Assembly (NCBI GenBank): GCA_018340805.1
Contig: JACMZG010000047.1
Location: forward strand, 129,751-193,750
DNA length: 64,000 nucleotides
Source: Microvelia longipes
Lineage: Eukaryota; Arthropoda; Insecta; Hemiptera; Veliidae
Reading direction: 5' to 3'
This document shows positions 11,567 to 23,133 of this stretch, piece by piece (the stretch's first letter is position 1; each line of letters starts with the position of its first letter). A program made the translations under genes and the position numbers. The notes under the pieces are model-generated. The model saw only the letters and a list, made by a program, of their open reading frames with translations. It was not told the origin of the DNA and did not search any database.

Positions 11567-13254
11567 AAAAAAATAGTGTATTTTACATGGCTGTAAAGCA
11601 ATTTTATTGCTTTGAAAATTAATAATTGACTCTCTTTGTTTATCAATGAGCAATTTATTATTTTATAACTGCAACAATAAAATCTCATTTTACAGCCTAG
11701 TGACATAATCTACTATTTTAAGATATAATACATAATATGTAAAATCTTAAATTACATTTAATTATTGTGATAATTTAATCTTTTGTGACTGTTCTCCTAA
11801 CTTTTTCTGTTCTCAGACGAATATAAAATTATGTTTTTTTTAATTTTTGTTTTTATTGGCATTTTTATATATTTATTGAATTGTATTATCTCTCATTACA
11901 TATTTTTTTGTAAATAATAAATTTTAATTAATGAATAGAATAAATAAATAAATTATATAACTATGTTGTAATACAATAGTTTTTTTTAAATTCCGTTAAA
12001 ATAACTAGATTTATCTTAAAAGATAAATTAATTACTCAATTAATAATAAATATTAAGATATATTAATATTTATTAATGAATTAATATTTTTTATTAAGAT
12101 CTCTGTTAATAATAAATGTACAAAAACTGAAGGCAATTTTTAGTAATGATTCCTATATTTTGTCTAAACTAGCAAGTTATATTAGATAACCTATGTAGTT
12201 TATTTACACTTTTTACTCTTTTTTGTCATGTATTTAATCTAGAGTTCACTTGAGTTTGTCCTGGATTAATTTGAGTCGTAAAGAGTAATTTGAGGGGTTA
12301 TGAAAAATTTGCTGAGTAGTGAAATATTTATGCACTACTGGAGCAATTCTCTTTTTTTCCACTTTCTAATCCATTCCCTCTCTACTACTTTGAATGCTCA
12401 TTTTGACGGTTTTAAATTGAATGCATTTTATTACACCTTAATATTTTTCACCGTATTTAATAATTCTATGAACATAATTCAAAAAGCAAATACTCTTTTA
12501 TTATTATTACATTCAGTTTTGTGGATTACTGATTATTAATGTATAGTCTTTGTGCCTAACTTTTTATTATTTATTTGTTTCTTTTCACAGTTTTTTAATA
12601 ATTTAATTAATGTTGATTTCTTTATGAGGAATCAAATAAATTATTTACTTTATCTATTTACTGTAAAATTTAATAAGATACAAAAAATTATTCATTTATG
12701 AACGAATAAAAAAAAATTGTCAAAACATAATAATTCCTGATTTCTAAACATTAAATCCTGATTCTGGATTAAAATACTTTCTTTTCATTTTGTATTTAAC
12801 TGATATAATTTATTTTGATAAATTTTTAGTTTTTGTATTACGTTAAGGAATAAAAAAAATTATTGTCGATAAGATGATTTGTTTTATTTTTCCCTTTTGC
12901 TTTCTGAGTTAAATTTTTAGGAAGAATTTGCCAGACTGTAGCTTGTAGGCTGTTTAATAACTCTGAAAACCTTGGTTTCACCAAATATTAATTCTCCAAA
13001 TTGGAGATAAATATTTTTAAAATTTATGGTATTTCTTTAAATCTGATATAAAATATAATTCTGGAGTTCAATAAGAAGTCCAAACAGGAAAATTTGCATG
13101 TGTAATCATAACACAGGGAGGTGTACATTTCAAATAATACATCATCCTGATTAAATCAGATTCGTGTGAAACTATCGCGATAAAATTGTTATCTACCCCC
13201 ACTGAGTTGACCACTGGAAGTTTAAATACTACTTTAATGACACACGTGTAGCCA

Positions 13255-13590
13255 ATATAAGACTTTATATTGGCGTTTTATCTCATCAGCATTAGTTCAA
13301 TTTTTATCGAATGACTTGTGTACGTTTTTTTAAAAACTTGCGAAAAATCAGAAAATGATTCAATTGATTTGAAAATTGGTATTAGTGTATACAATTATGT
13401 AATGAATAAGTACACAAAGTTGGTTTCAATACGACAAGTATATCCATGATTTTTGTTAGATCATAAAAGTTCAGTAGCATTGAGTGTGGTCAGTGCTGTA
13501 TAGGTGACCGCTGTGAATAAAATGGATGCATTTACTATGTGAGGACGAGCGAAGCAAGTCCGAAGATATGTTGCAATAGCTCGAGAAAAA
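13255..13590 (+). mobile_element. Family D fragment
   Basis: Shares with the copy at 46480-47264 the blocks CATCAGCATTAGTTCAATTT, GGTGACCGCTGTGAATAAA and GAGGACGAGCGAAGCAAGTC. Both ends are lost. Confidence 0.7.
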
Positions 13591-14421
13591 ATTACTGCAA
13601 TTCAATTTTATTGGTATCAAATTGTTTGTGAGATATGACACAGTATTTGAAATAATTAATATAAAGGTATGCTCCAATTTACCTATTTAAAGTTACCGTA
13701 GAAAACACATTTTCGTAATAAGATTACCATACATGCCAGACAATTACCAAGTAAATTATTTGAACTTCTAGTGGTCAACAACTTAGTAGGAGTAAATAAC
13801 AATTTTATTGTGATAACTCCACACCAAGATGAGTTCCTGCAAATACATCAGGGTCATTTAATTGAAACGTACCACCCTGTATGTATTCGCAGTCTGCAGT
13901 TTTGTCTTCAATAATCAATATTATATTCTATAGCCATTGTCTTATCCGTTTTCATAATACTTGTTGGTAGCTGATCATCGTGTCTTGTTCATTATTCGAT
14001 TTTTGCATGGGTTTATATATATTTTTTTCTTTTATTTTATCTGTCCCAACAATATTATTCTTGCATATAATTCAAATAAGGTTAAGAAGTTTTTGAGTTC
14101 TACAAGTTCTCACTTTCATGGTAAGGAAACAAATATTCTGAAGAATGACGTCTTAATTTAAGACGTTATGGTAAATACAATTTACAATTTTTATATTTAT
14201 TTGTTTTAATACCTTATAAAATAATATTATCATTTATTTACTATATACATTGTTACCTTCATATATACTAATTTAATAATAGCTTATTTTTATATGGTAT
14301 ATTTCATAGAGTAATATAGTTAAAACTAATCAGTCGTGTATGCAGGTATATATGATTGTGTTTGTGTATGCACTTATGTATATTTGTTATAATTTTTAAA
14401 TAATTTATTATATATAACGCA

Positions 14422-14625
14422 TCTGCCTCCGTAGCCGCGGTCGTATAGTACTGGACTTCAGTACAGCCCGGGCTATGCTCTCAGTTCATTATGAATAGAA
14501 TTTGATGTAAAAAGATTTCGCCAACTTTAGCTTTACTTTGAGATGTGACCCACCCGAGTGGTTCCGCAGGGCCAATACCCTGAAGGTCCGAAATGCCCTA
14601 AAACGGGCATTATTATATCATATTA
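14422..14625 (+). mobile_element. tRNA-derived SINE, copy 1 (internal deletion)
   Basis: Starts TCTGCCTCCGT, has CAGCCCGGGCTATGCTCT, then the conserved body (AAAGATTTCGCCAACTTTA, CCGAGTGGTTCCGCAGGG) and ends at a degenerate AT tail. Part of the tRNA-like head between the A-box and B-box regions is missing compared with 23134-23363. Confidence 0.8.
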
Positions 14626-14689
14626 TCTATAACATATCATTAATGTTTTACCAGCAAATAATATTTACATTTCTTTTAAAAAGTAAGCT

Positions 14690-14830
14690 TTTAAAAAGAA
14701 GAGGTTCTATGGCTCCCCCAATTAAATAAAAACAGTGAGTAATGTCTAAAATATTAATTTAAATACAAAAACTGAGAAAGTAGAAGAAGACATAAAATAA
14801 TGAGAAAGAAGAAGATCATCATTCAAATGT
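14690..14830 (+). repeat. Shared retroelement-like 3' module, copy 1
   Basis: AAGAAGAGGTTCTATGGCTC, then A-rich sequence, CAGTGAGTAATGTC and a purine-rich AGAAGAAG tail. The same order occurs in reverse at 28300-28450, so this is a dispersed repeat, perhaps the 3' end of a LINE or SINE. Confidence 0.6.
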
Positions 14831-15075
14831 TTGTAAACAGAAAATGTAATGTTTTTCTTGTAGGGAAAAGTACAAAGTTGTGCATAATTGTGTTATTTTA
14901 AAATTATTCCTCTGATTTTTAAGTTATTTTTAATATTAAAACAAATATGTTCAACGTATAGTTACTCCAACGAGTTTGAATCAGACAATTCAAGTGTTTT
15001 GATATAAAGTCATTTTTGGCCTAATTAAAGTTACATTCGAATTTTGTACATCATACATGCTGCACTAGAGTTGTA

Positions 15076-15185
15076 ATGTCTTGTTTCGCGTACGGTTGTA
15101 ATCATACACCGTACAAAAATAACTGTAGTTTATACACCTTTCCTAAAAATAAGGTCGAGTTTGAACTTTGGAAAAATCTTTGCAG
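15076..15185 (+). CDS. THAP gene exon 1 (first half of zinc finger)
   Basis: ATG begins MSCFAYGCNHTPYKNNCSLY and ends KNLC plus AG before donor GTAAAT. The start is set by the usual THAP opening, Met followed closely by the C-x(2-4)-C pair. Confidence 0.85.
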
Positions 15186-18100
15186 GTAAATTTTTCTATC
15201 GTTGCTGTTTACCATTATAGTGGAATAGAATAACAAGTGATCTTACTCACGTACTTCAAGCTTGCGATATATCGAAAAATGTCAAATAAAGAAAAGTTTG
15301 GCTGCTAGCAAGATGCTAGAAATTTATAAAATCTATCAGCTTGGGCTACTTTAGCGACTATCGTAATCAGATGAGGTTATGTAAATGTCTTTTTTACCTG
15401 TCATGATGAAGGTTATGTTGTTGTTTATTCTTTGTTTACCTGTGTTTTTTATTATCACGATTAGATTATTTACTAAATTCTAAGAATAATACTAATATAG
15501 AAGAAGCATATGACCGTAAACACAATGTAATTCTACTGATAACATGAAAGCTGGTTGACTGGTGGTCCTAAGTAGGGGTACCACCTAACAACAAAACATT
15601 TTAAATATGTGTCATAATATCCATTAATGAAGAAAGATAAGAACTAATATAATAACTTAAAACACCTGCTGAGTATTTAATGAAACCGGTCTTATATAGC
15701 AAAAGGGTAGCAGAATACAAGAATCTACATTTAGTTGACGAGGACTACTTTTAATAATTTTAATTAAAAACGTTAAACTACAATTTAAAATGCTTTATAA
15801 TATTGTAATGCACCGATATTTATATTAATATTTAATGAATAATCAATCATTAATTAAACAATAGAACATAATAACTCAGCAACCGGAAATATTGCCAACT
15901 ATTTTATAAGAAAATTGTATATTTTTAGGGTGGCAGCATTACTTAAGACCACCAGTGAACGGACTTTCATGTTATCAGTAGTGCTCCTTCAATATATAGT
16001 ATTATTTTAAGACTAAATTAAACTTCACATTTGTTTACAAAATATTTTGACATCCTGTCATTTAACAGTCGGTCAGCCATTTTATTTTTATAAGTATCGA
16101 GTAAAATTTGATTAATGGTTTTTGAAAATTTGCACTAGTATTTTAAGGGAGTGGATCACTTGTTATTCTATTCTACTATAATGTAGACTATGAAAACTAT
16201 TGGTTTTCACAGATATACTTATTTTAACACTATACTTATTTGTAGGGATAGAATTAACTACAAGTGATTTTACTCGCCCATTTCGATGTAGGTAATGAAG
16301 GTTACATTGTGTCACAGAAATTCATACAAACAATAAAAAAAACACAATTTTATTTTACAACTCGCTCTAGTTTTTTAGGGGAGTCAGTTCATTTGTTATT
16401 CTATTCCACTATATAACAGTAAGATTATTTTTCCACTTTTTATTTAATAAAATAGTTCCCTATTGTCATGTTCTGTATTACAAAAATTTTGAAACAAACT
16501 TTCAATTATTGTAATAAATTTAATCATGTAATCTCATGTGTGCAGCATTTTGACAATGTAATTGAAAAGACTTTTTTGATTTGACTGTTTCGCACAGATA
16601 ATTTAGACACTACTGCTCATTATTACATAATTAAATGAAACTTAAACTTACCTGCCAGAGGCGCTTTGCAGAAGTATAAAGATGATAAGGCCGTGCTTCG
16701 GCAAGTTAAAAGACTACAGAAAGCTTTGTACTGGACACAATTTATTGTCATGTAAATGATTTAACCAAATAAAGATCTTTATTTATTTAATCTTAAAGGT
16801 TTTACAATAATTAATCCGTAGGAATCGCTGGTATTAATTATTTTATTATTGATCCTATTCTTCTATATTCAAGGAATATAAATATTGTAAATTGTATGGG
16901 TCCTATAAAAGGGTTCCAGGATATTATGATAAGTGCAGCCTGCCACCCTGGAGTTTTCTTGGGATTCCTGATATCTTTACGGGGTTCACATGCATTTCCA
17001 TTACAATCTGAGAAAAAAGGCTTCATGAACGTGACACGACAAATCTAGGTAAATGATGTGGGTGGAAAAAATGAAATCATTTTCAGTCCAGATTCAATAT
17101 TGCATAAGACATTGTAAATAATGATTATTTATATAATTTCAGAAGAAAAGATAGTGAACCAAATTTGAGGACCTCAAGGTTGTGTAGCTGCCATTTTAAA
17201 GATCATCTTAGAAAAAATGGACCTACTATATTTTCTTGGAAGAAATCATCTTCTCCCCCTAGGTAAGAAATATTCTGAAAAGAACTTTGTGTCGTCACCC
17301 TGATCTATTTTATCCAAACTACGGATAGAAGAAAATTTCCTCTTAAGGCAAAGCTGAAGGAGGAACTTTCATTTAATCATGATGCTGACAAGCCAAGGGA
17401 AATAAACTAGATAGCTCCTCTCCTGAGGCTTTTTCGGAGGAAGATTACTAACTTTTTTGCTCCTGAGAGTCTGTTGGTATAACTGACATTTTCTTCAGAG
17501 GCTGTCATGGATATTAATAACATTTGAGCTCCTAACTAAGGGAGATAACTAACATTTTGGCTCAGTCAAGGGAGATGATATGATCTTCCAACCCCGTTGC
17601 AAAGTAAATTTTATCTATGACTTGTCAATTTATACAAACATACATTAGCTATAAATATATTATTAAGTACCTTTATTATAATGTAATAGTTTAGTCTATT
17701 CTTACAATACTTTTAAAGTGGCACCCCTTTTTTACCTGGGTTGAGAGGTTGAGGGGCACTGCTGCAAAGGGTCGAAAGCTCCTATTGGAATTTGATGTTT
17801 CGATGGCCTATTATATGGTTATGAGATTTACATGTCAATTCTATTTTACCAATTTCCAAAATAAATAAAAAAATAAACAATATTTGCTATTAGTGGCAGT
17901 AGTATTAAGTAGTTGTAGCAAATTCTCTCGGATAGGCGTTGAGGTCTACTCTCTTAAATTCTCTCTTTTTAAAGATCTACTCACTAAAATTAGTGAATGC
18001 CCATTACACATAAATAAAGAATTATTAGTGTTGCCCATGACATAAGAACAATAAAATGATTTTCTTCAACGATTGCTGTCTTGTAAGTAAATAATATTAC

Positions 18101-20289
18101 TTTTAATTAGTAACTTTTAGTATTATTAATTTTTCAGCCTAAAAAAGGAAAATTTGGACCAAGAACTTCCAGATGTGAAACAAGAAGACTCTGAAAATGA
18201 ATCAGATCAGTTGTTCGATTCTTCATTCGAGATAAAAGAAGAACCAATTTGGACTCAAAATGAAGCCGATGAGGGAACACCTCAAAATAAAAAAATTAAA
18301 TTGGACGATGAAACATTTGATCCTAATAAAGAAATTAAAGTTGAACCTGATTTAGAGGAAGCTCAAAATAATCCTACTTCCTCAAATATTAGTGAAGCTT
18401 TAGATTATGAAAATCCAAGCAGCCATTTTTCTTTAATACTTCTGGCTAGATCAAAAGAAAATGCATGTTTAAATGTTAAAAATAGTGATACAAAAAATAA
18501 AATTGAAAATTGTACAAGGAATAACAAAACACCAAGATGTAGGAATACAAAAGAGTTTAATGAAGATTCCAGTGCTCTTTTAAAGGCCTACGAACATAAA
18601 CTCAAAAATTTACAAGTAGAAAATAATAAAATTATTGAAAAAAATAAAAATTTTCTTGCTAAGGTTCACAGATTGGTTAAAGATTTTTCTTTATATCAAA
18701 CAGTTGTAAATAAAAGTTTGTCCGTTTCGGATGCTAACAATACTTTAGTTTATAACATTAACAAGTATAACTTAACGGAATTAATGGATGAAGAGAATCA
18801 TGTTAGTGAGCCCATTACTAAACAGGAATTGATGAATTTTAGCTGTAAAATACAGGAGGGTAAAAATATAGTGAGCGATAATAGTACTGATATTAAGTCG
18901 AAAGTGGAAATGGTGAAAGCAGTTGAGGAAGATATTCCTATCAAATTCAAACTTCTCTATGAGATAGGAAAAGCTAAACAGTTGAATAAAATGTGTAACA
19001 ATATTATGAAAAGGGAAATTAAACGCTCAAAGCCGGAAAATGGGACCATTAATCAATACATGCATTTGACTAATACCGATGAAAATGTTCATTTACATAC
19101 TGGATTGAAGTGTCGCGATTCTTTAATCAAATTGTTAGCTATGATGAATTTGTCTTTGAGTCATTTTAAACTTACGCACTTTATGAAAGATAATAAAATA
19201 TTGCATAAATTAACTAATGAAGAACAAGCTTTTATTGTTTTGATGAAATTTAAATTGAATTTGACCGATTCGGATTTGGCTGAAACGTGGAACATCGATG
19301 AAAGCATTGTCACTCGAGTGATTCAATTTTGGTTGAAAATTTTTTATCACGTATTGTATTTACAGAAAAAGCGGATAAATGATGTGTTTTTGACGAAAAA
19401 AAGTGGTAAAGTTGTTTATGCCAGAAGGATAGAAGTAGTTGGAGAACTTGTTACGAAAGATTCTGTCAAAACGTTAAAGTGTTTAGTTGGCATTACTGAA
19501 GCAGGCTCTATTTGGTTTATAACCGATTTATATCCGCTTGATGTGACAGATCAAGACATTTTAGCTCAAAATCAAGTTATAATGCAAACGATAACGAGAA
19601 AAAATATTATTATTGTTCATAGTTATTTTATTCTGGGACAATTTGTCACCCAATCAACTGGCCAAAATCAGCTGCGACCAGTTAAGGCCGACTTAAAAAA
19701 TGAACTAAATAACGAAGACCTTAGTTCAACTAGTAATAGCATAAATTTTTTAATTAGTGAGATCCATAAAGCAAATATAAAAACTAAAAACAAAAGTATA
19801 AATACTACAATTGGTGAAAATATTAATAAATTAGATAGTACACTGATATCAAACTCTACCATGAATGCTACGGTTGATGAAGATATAAATAAACTTGAAA
19901 CTACATCAACATCAAACTCTAATATAAATACAAGAGTTGGTGAAAATATAAATAAACAGGAAAGTATTACAGCATCAACCAGTAGTATAAATACTACAGT
20001 CGATAAAAATATTAATAAACTAGAAATTACATCAAACCCTCGTATTAATCCTACCTTTAGTAAAATCGAGAATGCTAAGTCTTGGTTAGTTTCAACCATC
20101 GAGCATAATTACTCGACAGGGGGACGTAAGAAGAAGAATCGAGTCAATTTGAAACTTACAACGGAAAAGGTCGATGATGTGGTCAATAAGATTAAAATGT
20201 ATCGAATATTGGAAAATTTACCTTCGTATTTGAGTGATGATGCTAATCAGGTGTTGGTCGTTTGCGCTTTACTAAGCATTTTCCCTTGA
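15076..20289 (+). CDS. THAP-domain protein derived from a DDE transposase (probably domesticated)
   Basis: Three exons (15076-15185, 17143-17262, 18138-20289) join in frame, phase 2 at both junctions, to 793 residues. Residues 1-76 form a complete THAP zinc finger: C-x4-C at MSCFAYGC, the conserved Pro in YTFP, Trp in LWKNLCR, and C-x2-H in LCSCHF. Residues ~80-125 are acidic with three sumoylation-like sites (VKQE, IKEE, IKVE). A Leu/Lys/Asn coiled coil lies near 225-265. Residues ~435-479 match the HTH of DDE_Tnp_4 transposases (LTNEEQAFIVLMKFKLNLTD), and ~499-551 match the start of the DDE fold (LKCLVGITEAGSIWFITDLY). Residues ~723-793 match the transposase C-terminus (KIKMYRILENLPSYLSDDAN). 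The expected catalytic Asp positions read Gly (VVGE) and His/Ser (VHSYF), and the Glu reads Asp. I infer a DNA-binding protein without transposase activity. No terminal inverted repeats bracket it. Confidence 0.85.
15213..16183. mobile_element. Foldback element J1 in THAP intron 1
   Basis: About 30-bp inverted ends: ATAGTGGAATAGAATAACAA on the left and the reverse TTGTTATTCTATTCTACTAT on the right, both next to GTGATC/GATCAC. It encloses foldback G1. A second element with the same ends follows at 16242. Confidence 0.7.
15532..15983. mobile_element. Foldback element G1, nested in J1
   Basis: Inverted ends CTACTGATAACATGAAAG and CTTTCATGTTATCAGTAG, with a second inverted block (GGTGGTCCTAAGTAGGGG against its eroded reverse near 15930-15950). 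It is related to the larger element at 56292-57373. Confidence 0.75.
16242..16415. mobile_element. Foldback element J2
   Basis: About 170 bp. The left end TAGGGATAGAATTAACTACA is an eroded inverse of the right end TTTGTTATTCTATTCCACTA. It has the same ends as J1 with a shorter interior. Confidence 0.55.
17143..17262 (+). CDS. THAP gene exon 2 (second half of zinc finger)
   Basis: After TTTCAG it encodes RKDSEPNLRTSRLCSCHFKD and onward to WKKSSSPP, supplying the C-x2-H ligands (CSCH) and the F-x-D-H that follows. Donor GTAAGA, phase 2. Confidence 0.85.
18138..20289 (+). CDS. THAP gene exon 3 (acidic, coiled coil, transposase remnant)
   Basis: A single 2152-nt exon open from the acceptor TTTTTCAG to TGA. 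Translation enters as SLKKENLDQELPDVKQED, so the reading frame continues upstream of any in-exon start and there is no need for initiation inside it. It is unbroken and codon-like throughout, unlike the decayed mobile elements around it, which argues that it is maintained. Confidence 0.88.
19798..20043 (+). repeat. In-frame 63-bp tandem repeat in THAP gene
   Basis: Units start at 19798, 19861, 19924 and 19987, exactly 63 bp (21 codons) apart; the last is slightly short. Consensus residues are INTTVGENINKLESTSTSNS, Ser/Thr/Asn-rich. The array falls between the positions where the second and third catalytic residues of the transposase would be. Confidence 0.93.
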
Positions 20290-20476
20290 ATATTGAGGTA
20301 ATTATTTCTGATTATATTATTATTAACGATGAGGTCTTGTCAATATTATACTCTATAACTATAATTTGGCGTCTTATGTATAGCACCCACACAAGAATAG
20401 AATTAAATCACAAAAAGCATAGTTAAAAGAAAAATGAATTTAAAGTTTATTATTTTGTTATGGAGATATTTTTAGT

Positions 20477-20670
20477 AATCGAAGAATCAGGTACCGTCGA
20501 TACTTGCTGTTGGATATGAATATCACTGGACCGTTTCAGCATAACACCATCATCAACAGGCGGGGCAACACTTGAGCTCTCAACTAATAAAGTTATATCT
20601 AAACTAATAAGTTATTAAAGGATATCCATATCCAACAGAGCAAGTATCGACGGTACCTGATTCTTCGATT
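20477..20670. repeat. Inverted repeat (hairpin) downstream of THAP gene
   Basis: Arms of about 48 bp (20477-20524 and 20621-20670) are almost perfect reverse complements around GAATCAGGTACCGTCGATAC. The loop is ~96 bp and contains AATAAA at 20586-20591. The minus strand across the left arm stays open and reads SSDIHIQQQVSTVPDSSIT, Ser/Thr-rich. Confidence 0.85.
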
Positions 20671-20869
20671 GCTTCTTCAACTTGCGGTAAATACAAACTT
20701 TTTAATATTTTTAGTACTTTGAATTTTTCTTTAAAATAAAAGCTGGTCATTATTCTACTAATGAGATCTTTAAAATAAAGTATACATTAAAATGTGCATA
20801 ATAACCCAACTCAAATTTGATTTTTTGCTGTTACATATTTATGACATAACTTTTAACACACACCATCTA

Positions 20870-21269
20870 CAGTCTGTCGTTTAGTTTAAAAATCTTGACA
20901 GGACAGTTTAGACACCACTGATTCTTAAGAAAAAAAAATTTCTGCAAGAAGGGAGCGGGGAAAAAACTATGTAAACGAATCAGGTTATTTTACCTGTATT
21001 TTCTTGGCGATGTTTTTTTACATTTCTTTTGTGTAGTTTTATTTTAAAATATCATTGTTAAGATTAATTTGAAAGTGGTTTTCAAAACGATATAATCAAA
21101 AGAAGAACCACAAACGAAGTGAACGATAGCCAAGAAGGTTTTTTCCCTACAGTGGTTATTGTGGTAGGGATTTTTCTCTTTTTAAGTGTGAGGTGGCAGC
21201 GGCTTCTCTGATTGGTCAATCCCTTAAATACTTATGACCTTAGGGATTTTTAAATTAAACAATAGACTG
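20870..21269. mobile_element. ~400-bp TA-flanked MITE, copy 1
   Basis: Ends CAGTCTGTCGTTTAGTTT and, inverted, AAATTAAACAATAGACTG, with TA on each side. It aligns along its full length with 30728-31132. There is no open frame. The TA target suggests mobilisation by a Tc1/mariner-type transposase (inference). Confidence 0.88.
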
Positions 21270-21587
21270 TATACATTATTATCATACTTTAACATGGGAA
21301 AAATTGCATCTGTACAATAGATACAGATGTTTAATAGATACAGTTACATCTGTAGATTTAGTTATATCTTTGGTAAAAACTTAATTTTGTAATAATTAAC
21401 TTTGTAAATATTGTACATTCATTGTTTTATGTTAATAAAGATTTATTTATTTCATTTATTACATATCATTAAATTATTTTTGTTGTTGTTTATCTGTGGT
21501 AAAAGGCATCTTACCCACTCAAGTCCAGCCAAATGGTGGATTCTCAGATAAATTAGTGGATAATTACCTAATCAAATTACTTAAGTT

Positions 21588-21970
21588 GGACAATCTTACA
21601 AAATATTGTCCACCAGTTTGTTTGTTTCATCTCAGTGTGTATCAACACACTGCGATGTGTAAATAAAATAAAATGCCCTTTTAGGGCCATTCGGCCCATC
21701 AGGGTATTCACCCTGTGGGAACCACCTCAGTGGGTTGCATCTACTACACTCTAAGAATTAATTAAAAGTTGGCGAAATCATTTTAATACAAATACTATTC
21801 ATAAAATCTTAGAGCATAGCCCGGGCTGCGAACCCCGGACATCCAGTGCCGAAATCGAACGCCTTTACAATCACGCCACGGAGGCAGACTATTAGTTGGA
21901 CAATCTTACAAAAATTGTCCACCAGTTTGTTTGTTTCATCTCAGAGTGTATCAACACACTGAGATGTGTT
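21588..21970. repeat. ~75-bp direct repeats flanking a SINE
   Basis: GGACAATCTTACAAA through CACACTG(C/A)GATGTGT occurs at 21588-21660 and again at about 21898-21970, in the same orientation on either side of the SINE. This is far longer than a SINE target-site duplication. Each unit also holds the small inverted repeat GTGTATCAACACAC. Confidence 0.85.
21661..21889 (-). mobile_element. tRNA-derived SINE, copy 2
   Basis: Reverse orientation. Read on the minus strand it starts GTCTGCCTCCGTGGCGTGAT (A-box-like), then GTCCGGGGTTCGCAGCCCGG (B-box-like T-arm), then the common body, and ends at an A/T-rich tail. Confidence 0.88.
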
Positions 21971-22129
21971 ATCAACTAAACATATATAAAATATTTTTAA
22001 CAATTTGAAATTATTAAATTTATAAATTATTACTCACATTAGTAATAAGTTATTCAAGTAATTTTGATCATGATAGTTATTTATGCACCAAGGGAGTAAA
22101 GAATGCTATAATTTCTCTGAGCAGTAAGT

Positions 22130-22260
22130 TGGTTCTTAAGACTAAAGCCAAGGGAACCAATGCATTAACTTCCTAGACAAAGCCAAAAGATTTATAAATT
22201 TAACTTCCAAGACAAAGCCAAAGGATTTATGAATTAACTCCCAGGGGGAAGCCAAAAAAA
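22130..22260. repeat. Short degenerate tandem repeat
   Basis: Three ragged copies containing AACTTCC(T/A)AGACAAAGCCAA followed by GATTTAT(A/G)AATT. A related block (AAGTTGGTT...AAAGC) lies near 37260-37320. The following 22,270-23,120 holds no recognisable gene; the 67-residue frame at 22397 matches nothing I know. Confidence 0.5.
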
Positions 22261-23133
22261 GTAATTATTGAGAGAGAAAAGAGATGCTGACATAATTTAA
22301 TTATTGTTCTAAAAAAGGGGAAACCCTGTTCTCATAAGATTTATGAGTTTTAACCACAATCAAAGGTATCTCAACTAAAATTATACCACTTGAGCATTGC
22401 TGGAGATAATACTATGTTCTGGAGCTAATTTTATTAAGGATACCAAATCAATTCCTGACATAGTAGGGAATGTTTGGCATGTCAAGGAGGATTCTAACAA
22501 TAAATTTAGTTTTGTGAAGAAAACACAAACTGATAAAATAATACAACTAATTGAAACAAATCAGCACATCCTATTACACTCTGGGACGTCTAGGCACTGA
22601 ATGAACAAGGAAGCTGAAATTAGAATTGACAAAACTGCTGGAAAAGAACTTCTCATTGTTTAACACAACTTTTGTTAAACATATCATCACAAAAAGGACA
22701 AGCTCCAATTTCAGAGAAAAAGAGTCTTGGATAAAGAAATTAAAAACTATGTGGCCAGAAGACATTACAGATAAGTGCGAATAACTATAGGTATCTCCAG
22801 GCTAATGGTTTCTAAAGAAGAGTGGTCAAGTTTAGGGTATGTGTAGATTCAGTAATCTGAATGCTGTTAGCAATAAATATAATGGTGAAGATCGTACATT
22901 TACTACACGAGTTGAAAAAAGTAGTATTTGTTTCGTCTCTGGCAGGTTCCCGTACGACAGCCAGGATCACTATAAGGATTCTACAGGTTCAAATATTATG
23001 TGTTCGGTTTAAAAAAATGTGGGTGCTACATTCCAAAAGTTAATGGTGAAATAAAAACTGCACTAAAAGATGTGTTATTATTGTGTACCTGGATGACATT
23101 TAAATAATATTTGAGACACTTATAGTTACAGTT

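Larger units (their letters stand above)
8803..15075. other. Intergenic, AT-rich, no gene recognised
   Basis: HDAC1 3' UTR followed by low-complexity DNA. Short open frames at 9256-9501, 10323-10544 and 12300-12539 lack any family resemblance or coding bias. Repeats inside are listed separately: TA and C runs, a family D fragment, a SINE and a shared 3' module. The piece at about 8370-8510 (in the HDAC1 intron just before) also resembles family D. Confidence 0.7.

Noticed and set aside
19668..20099. 143-codon frame on the minus strand
   Set aside because: It is the antisense of the THAP gene repeats; the hydrophobic composition is the complement of Asn/Lys codons.
22397..22600. 67-codon plus-strand frame
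   Set aside because: Ordinary composition but no recognised domain, no splice partners seen, and it lies among repeats.
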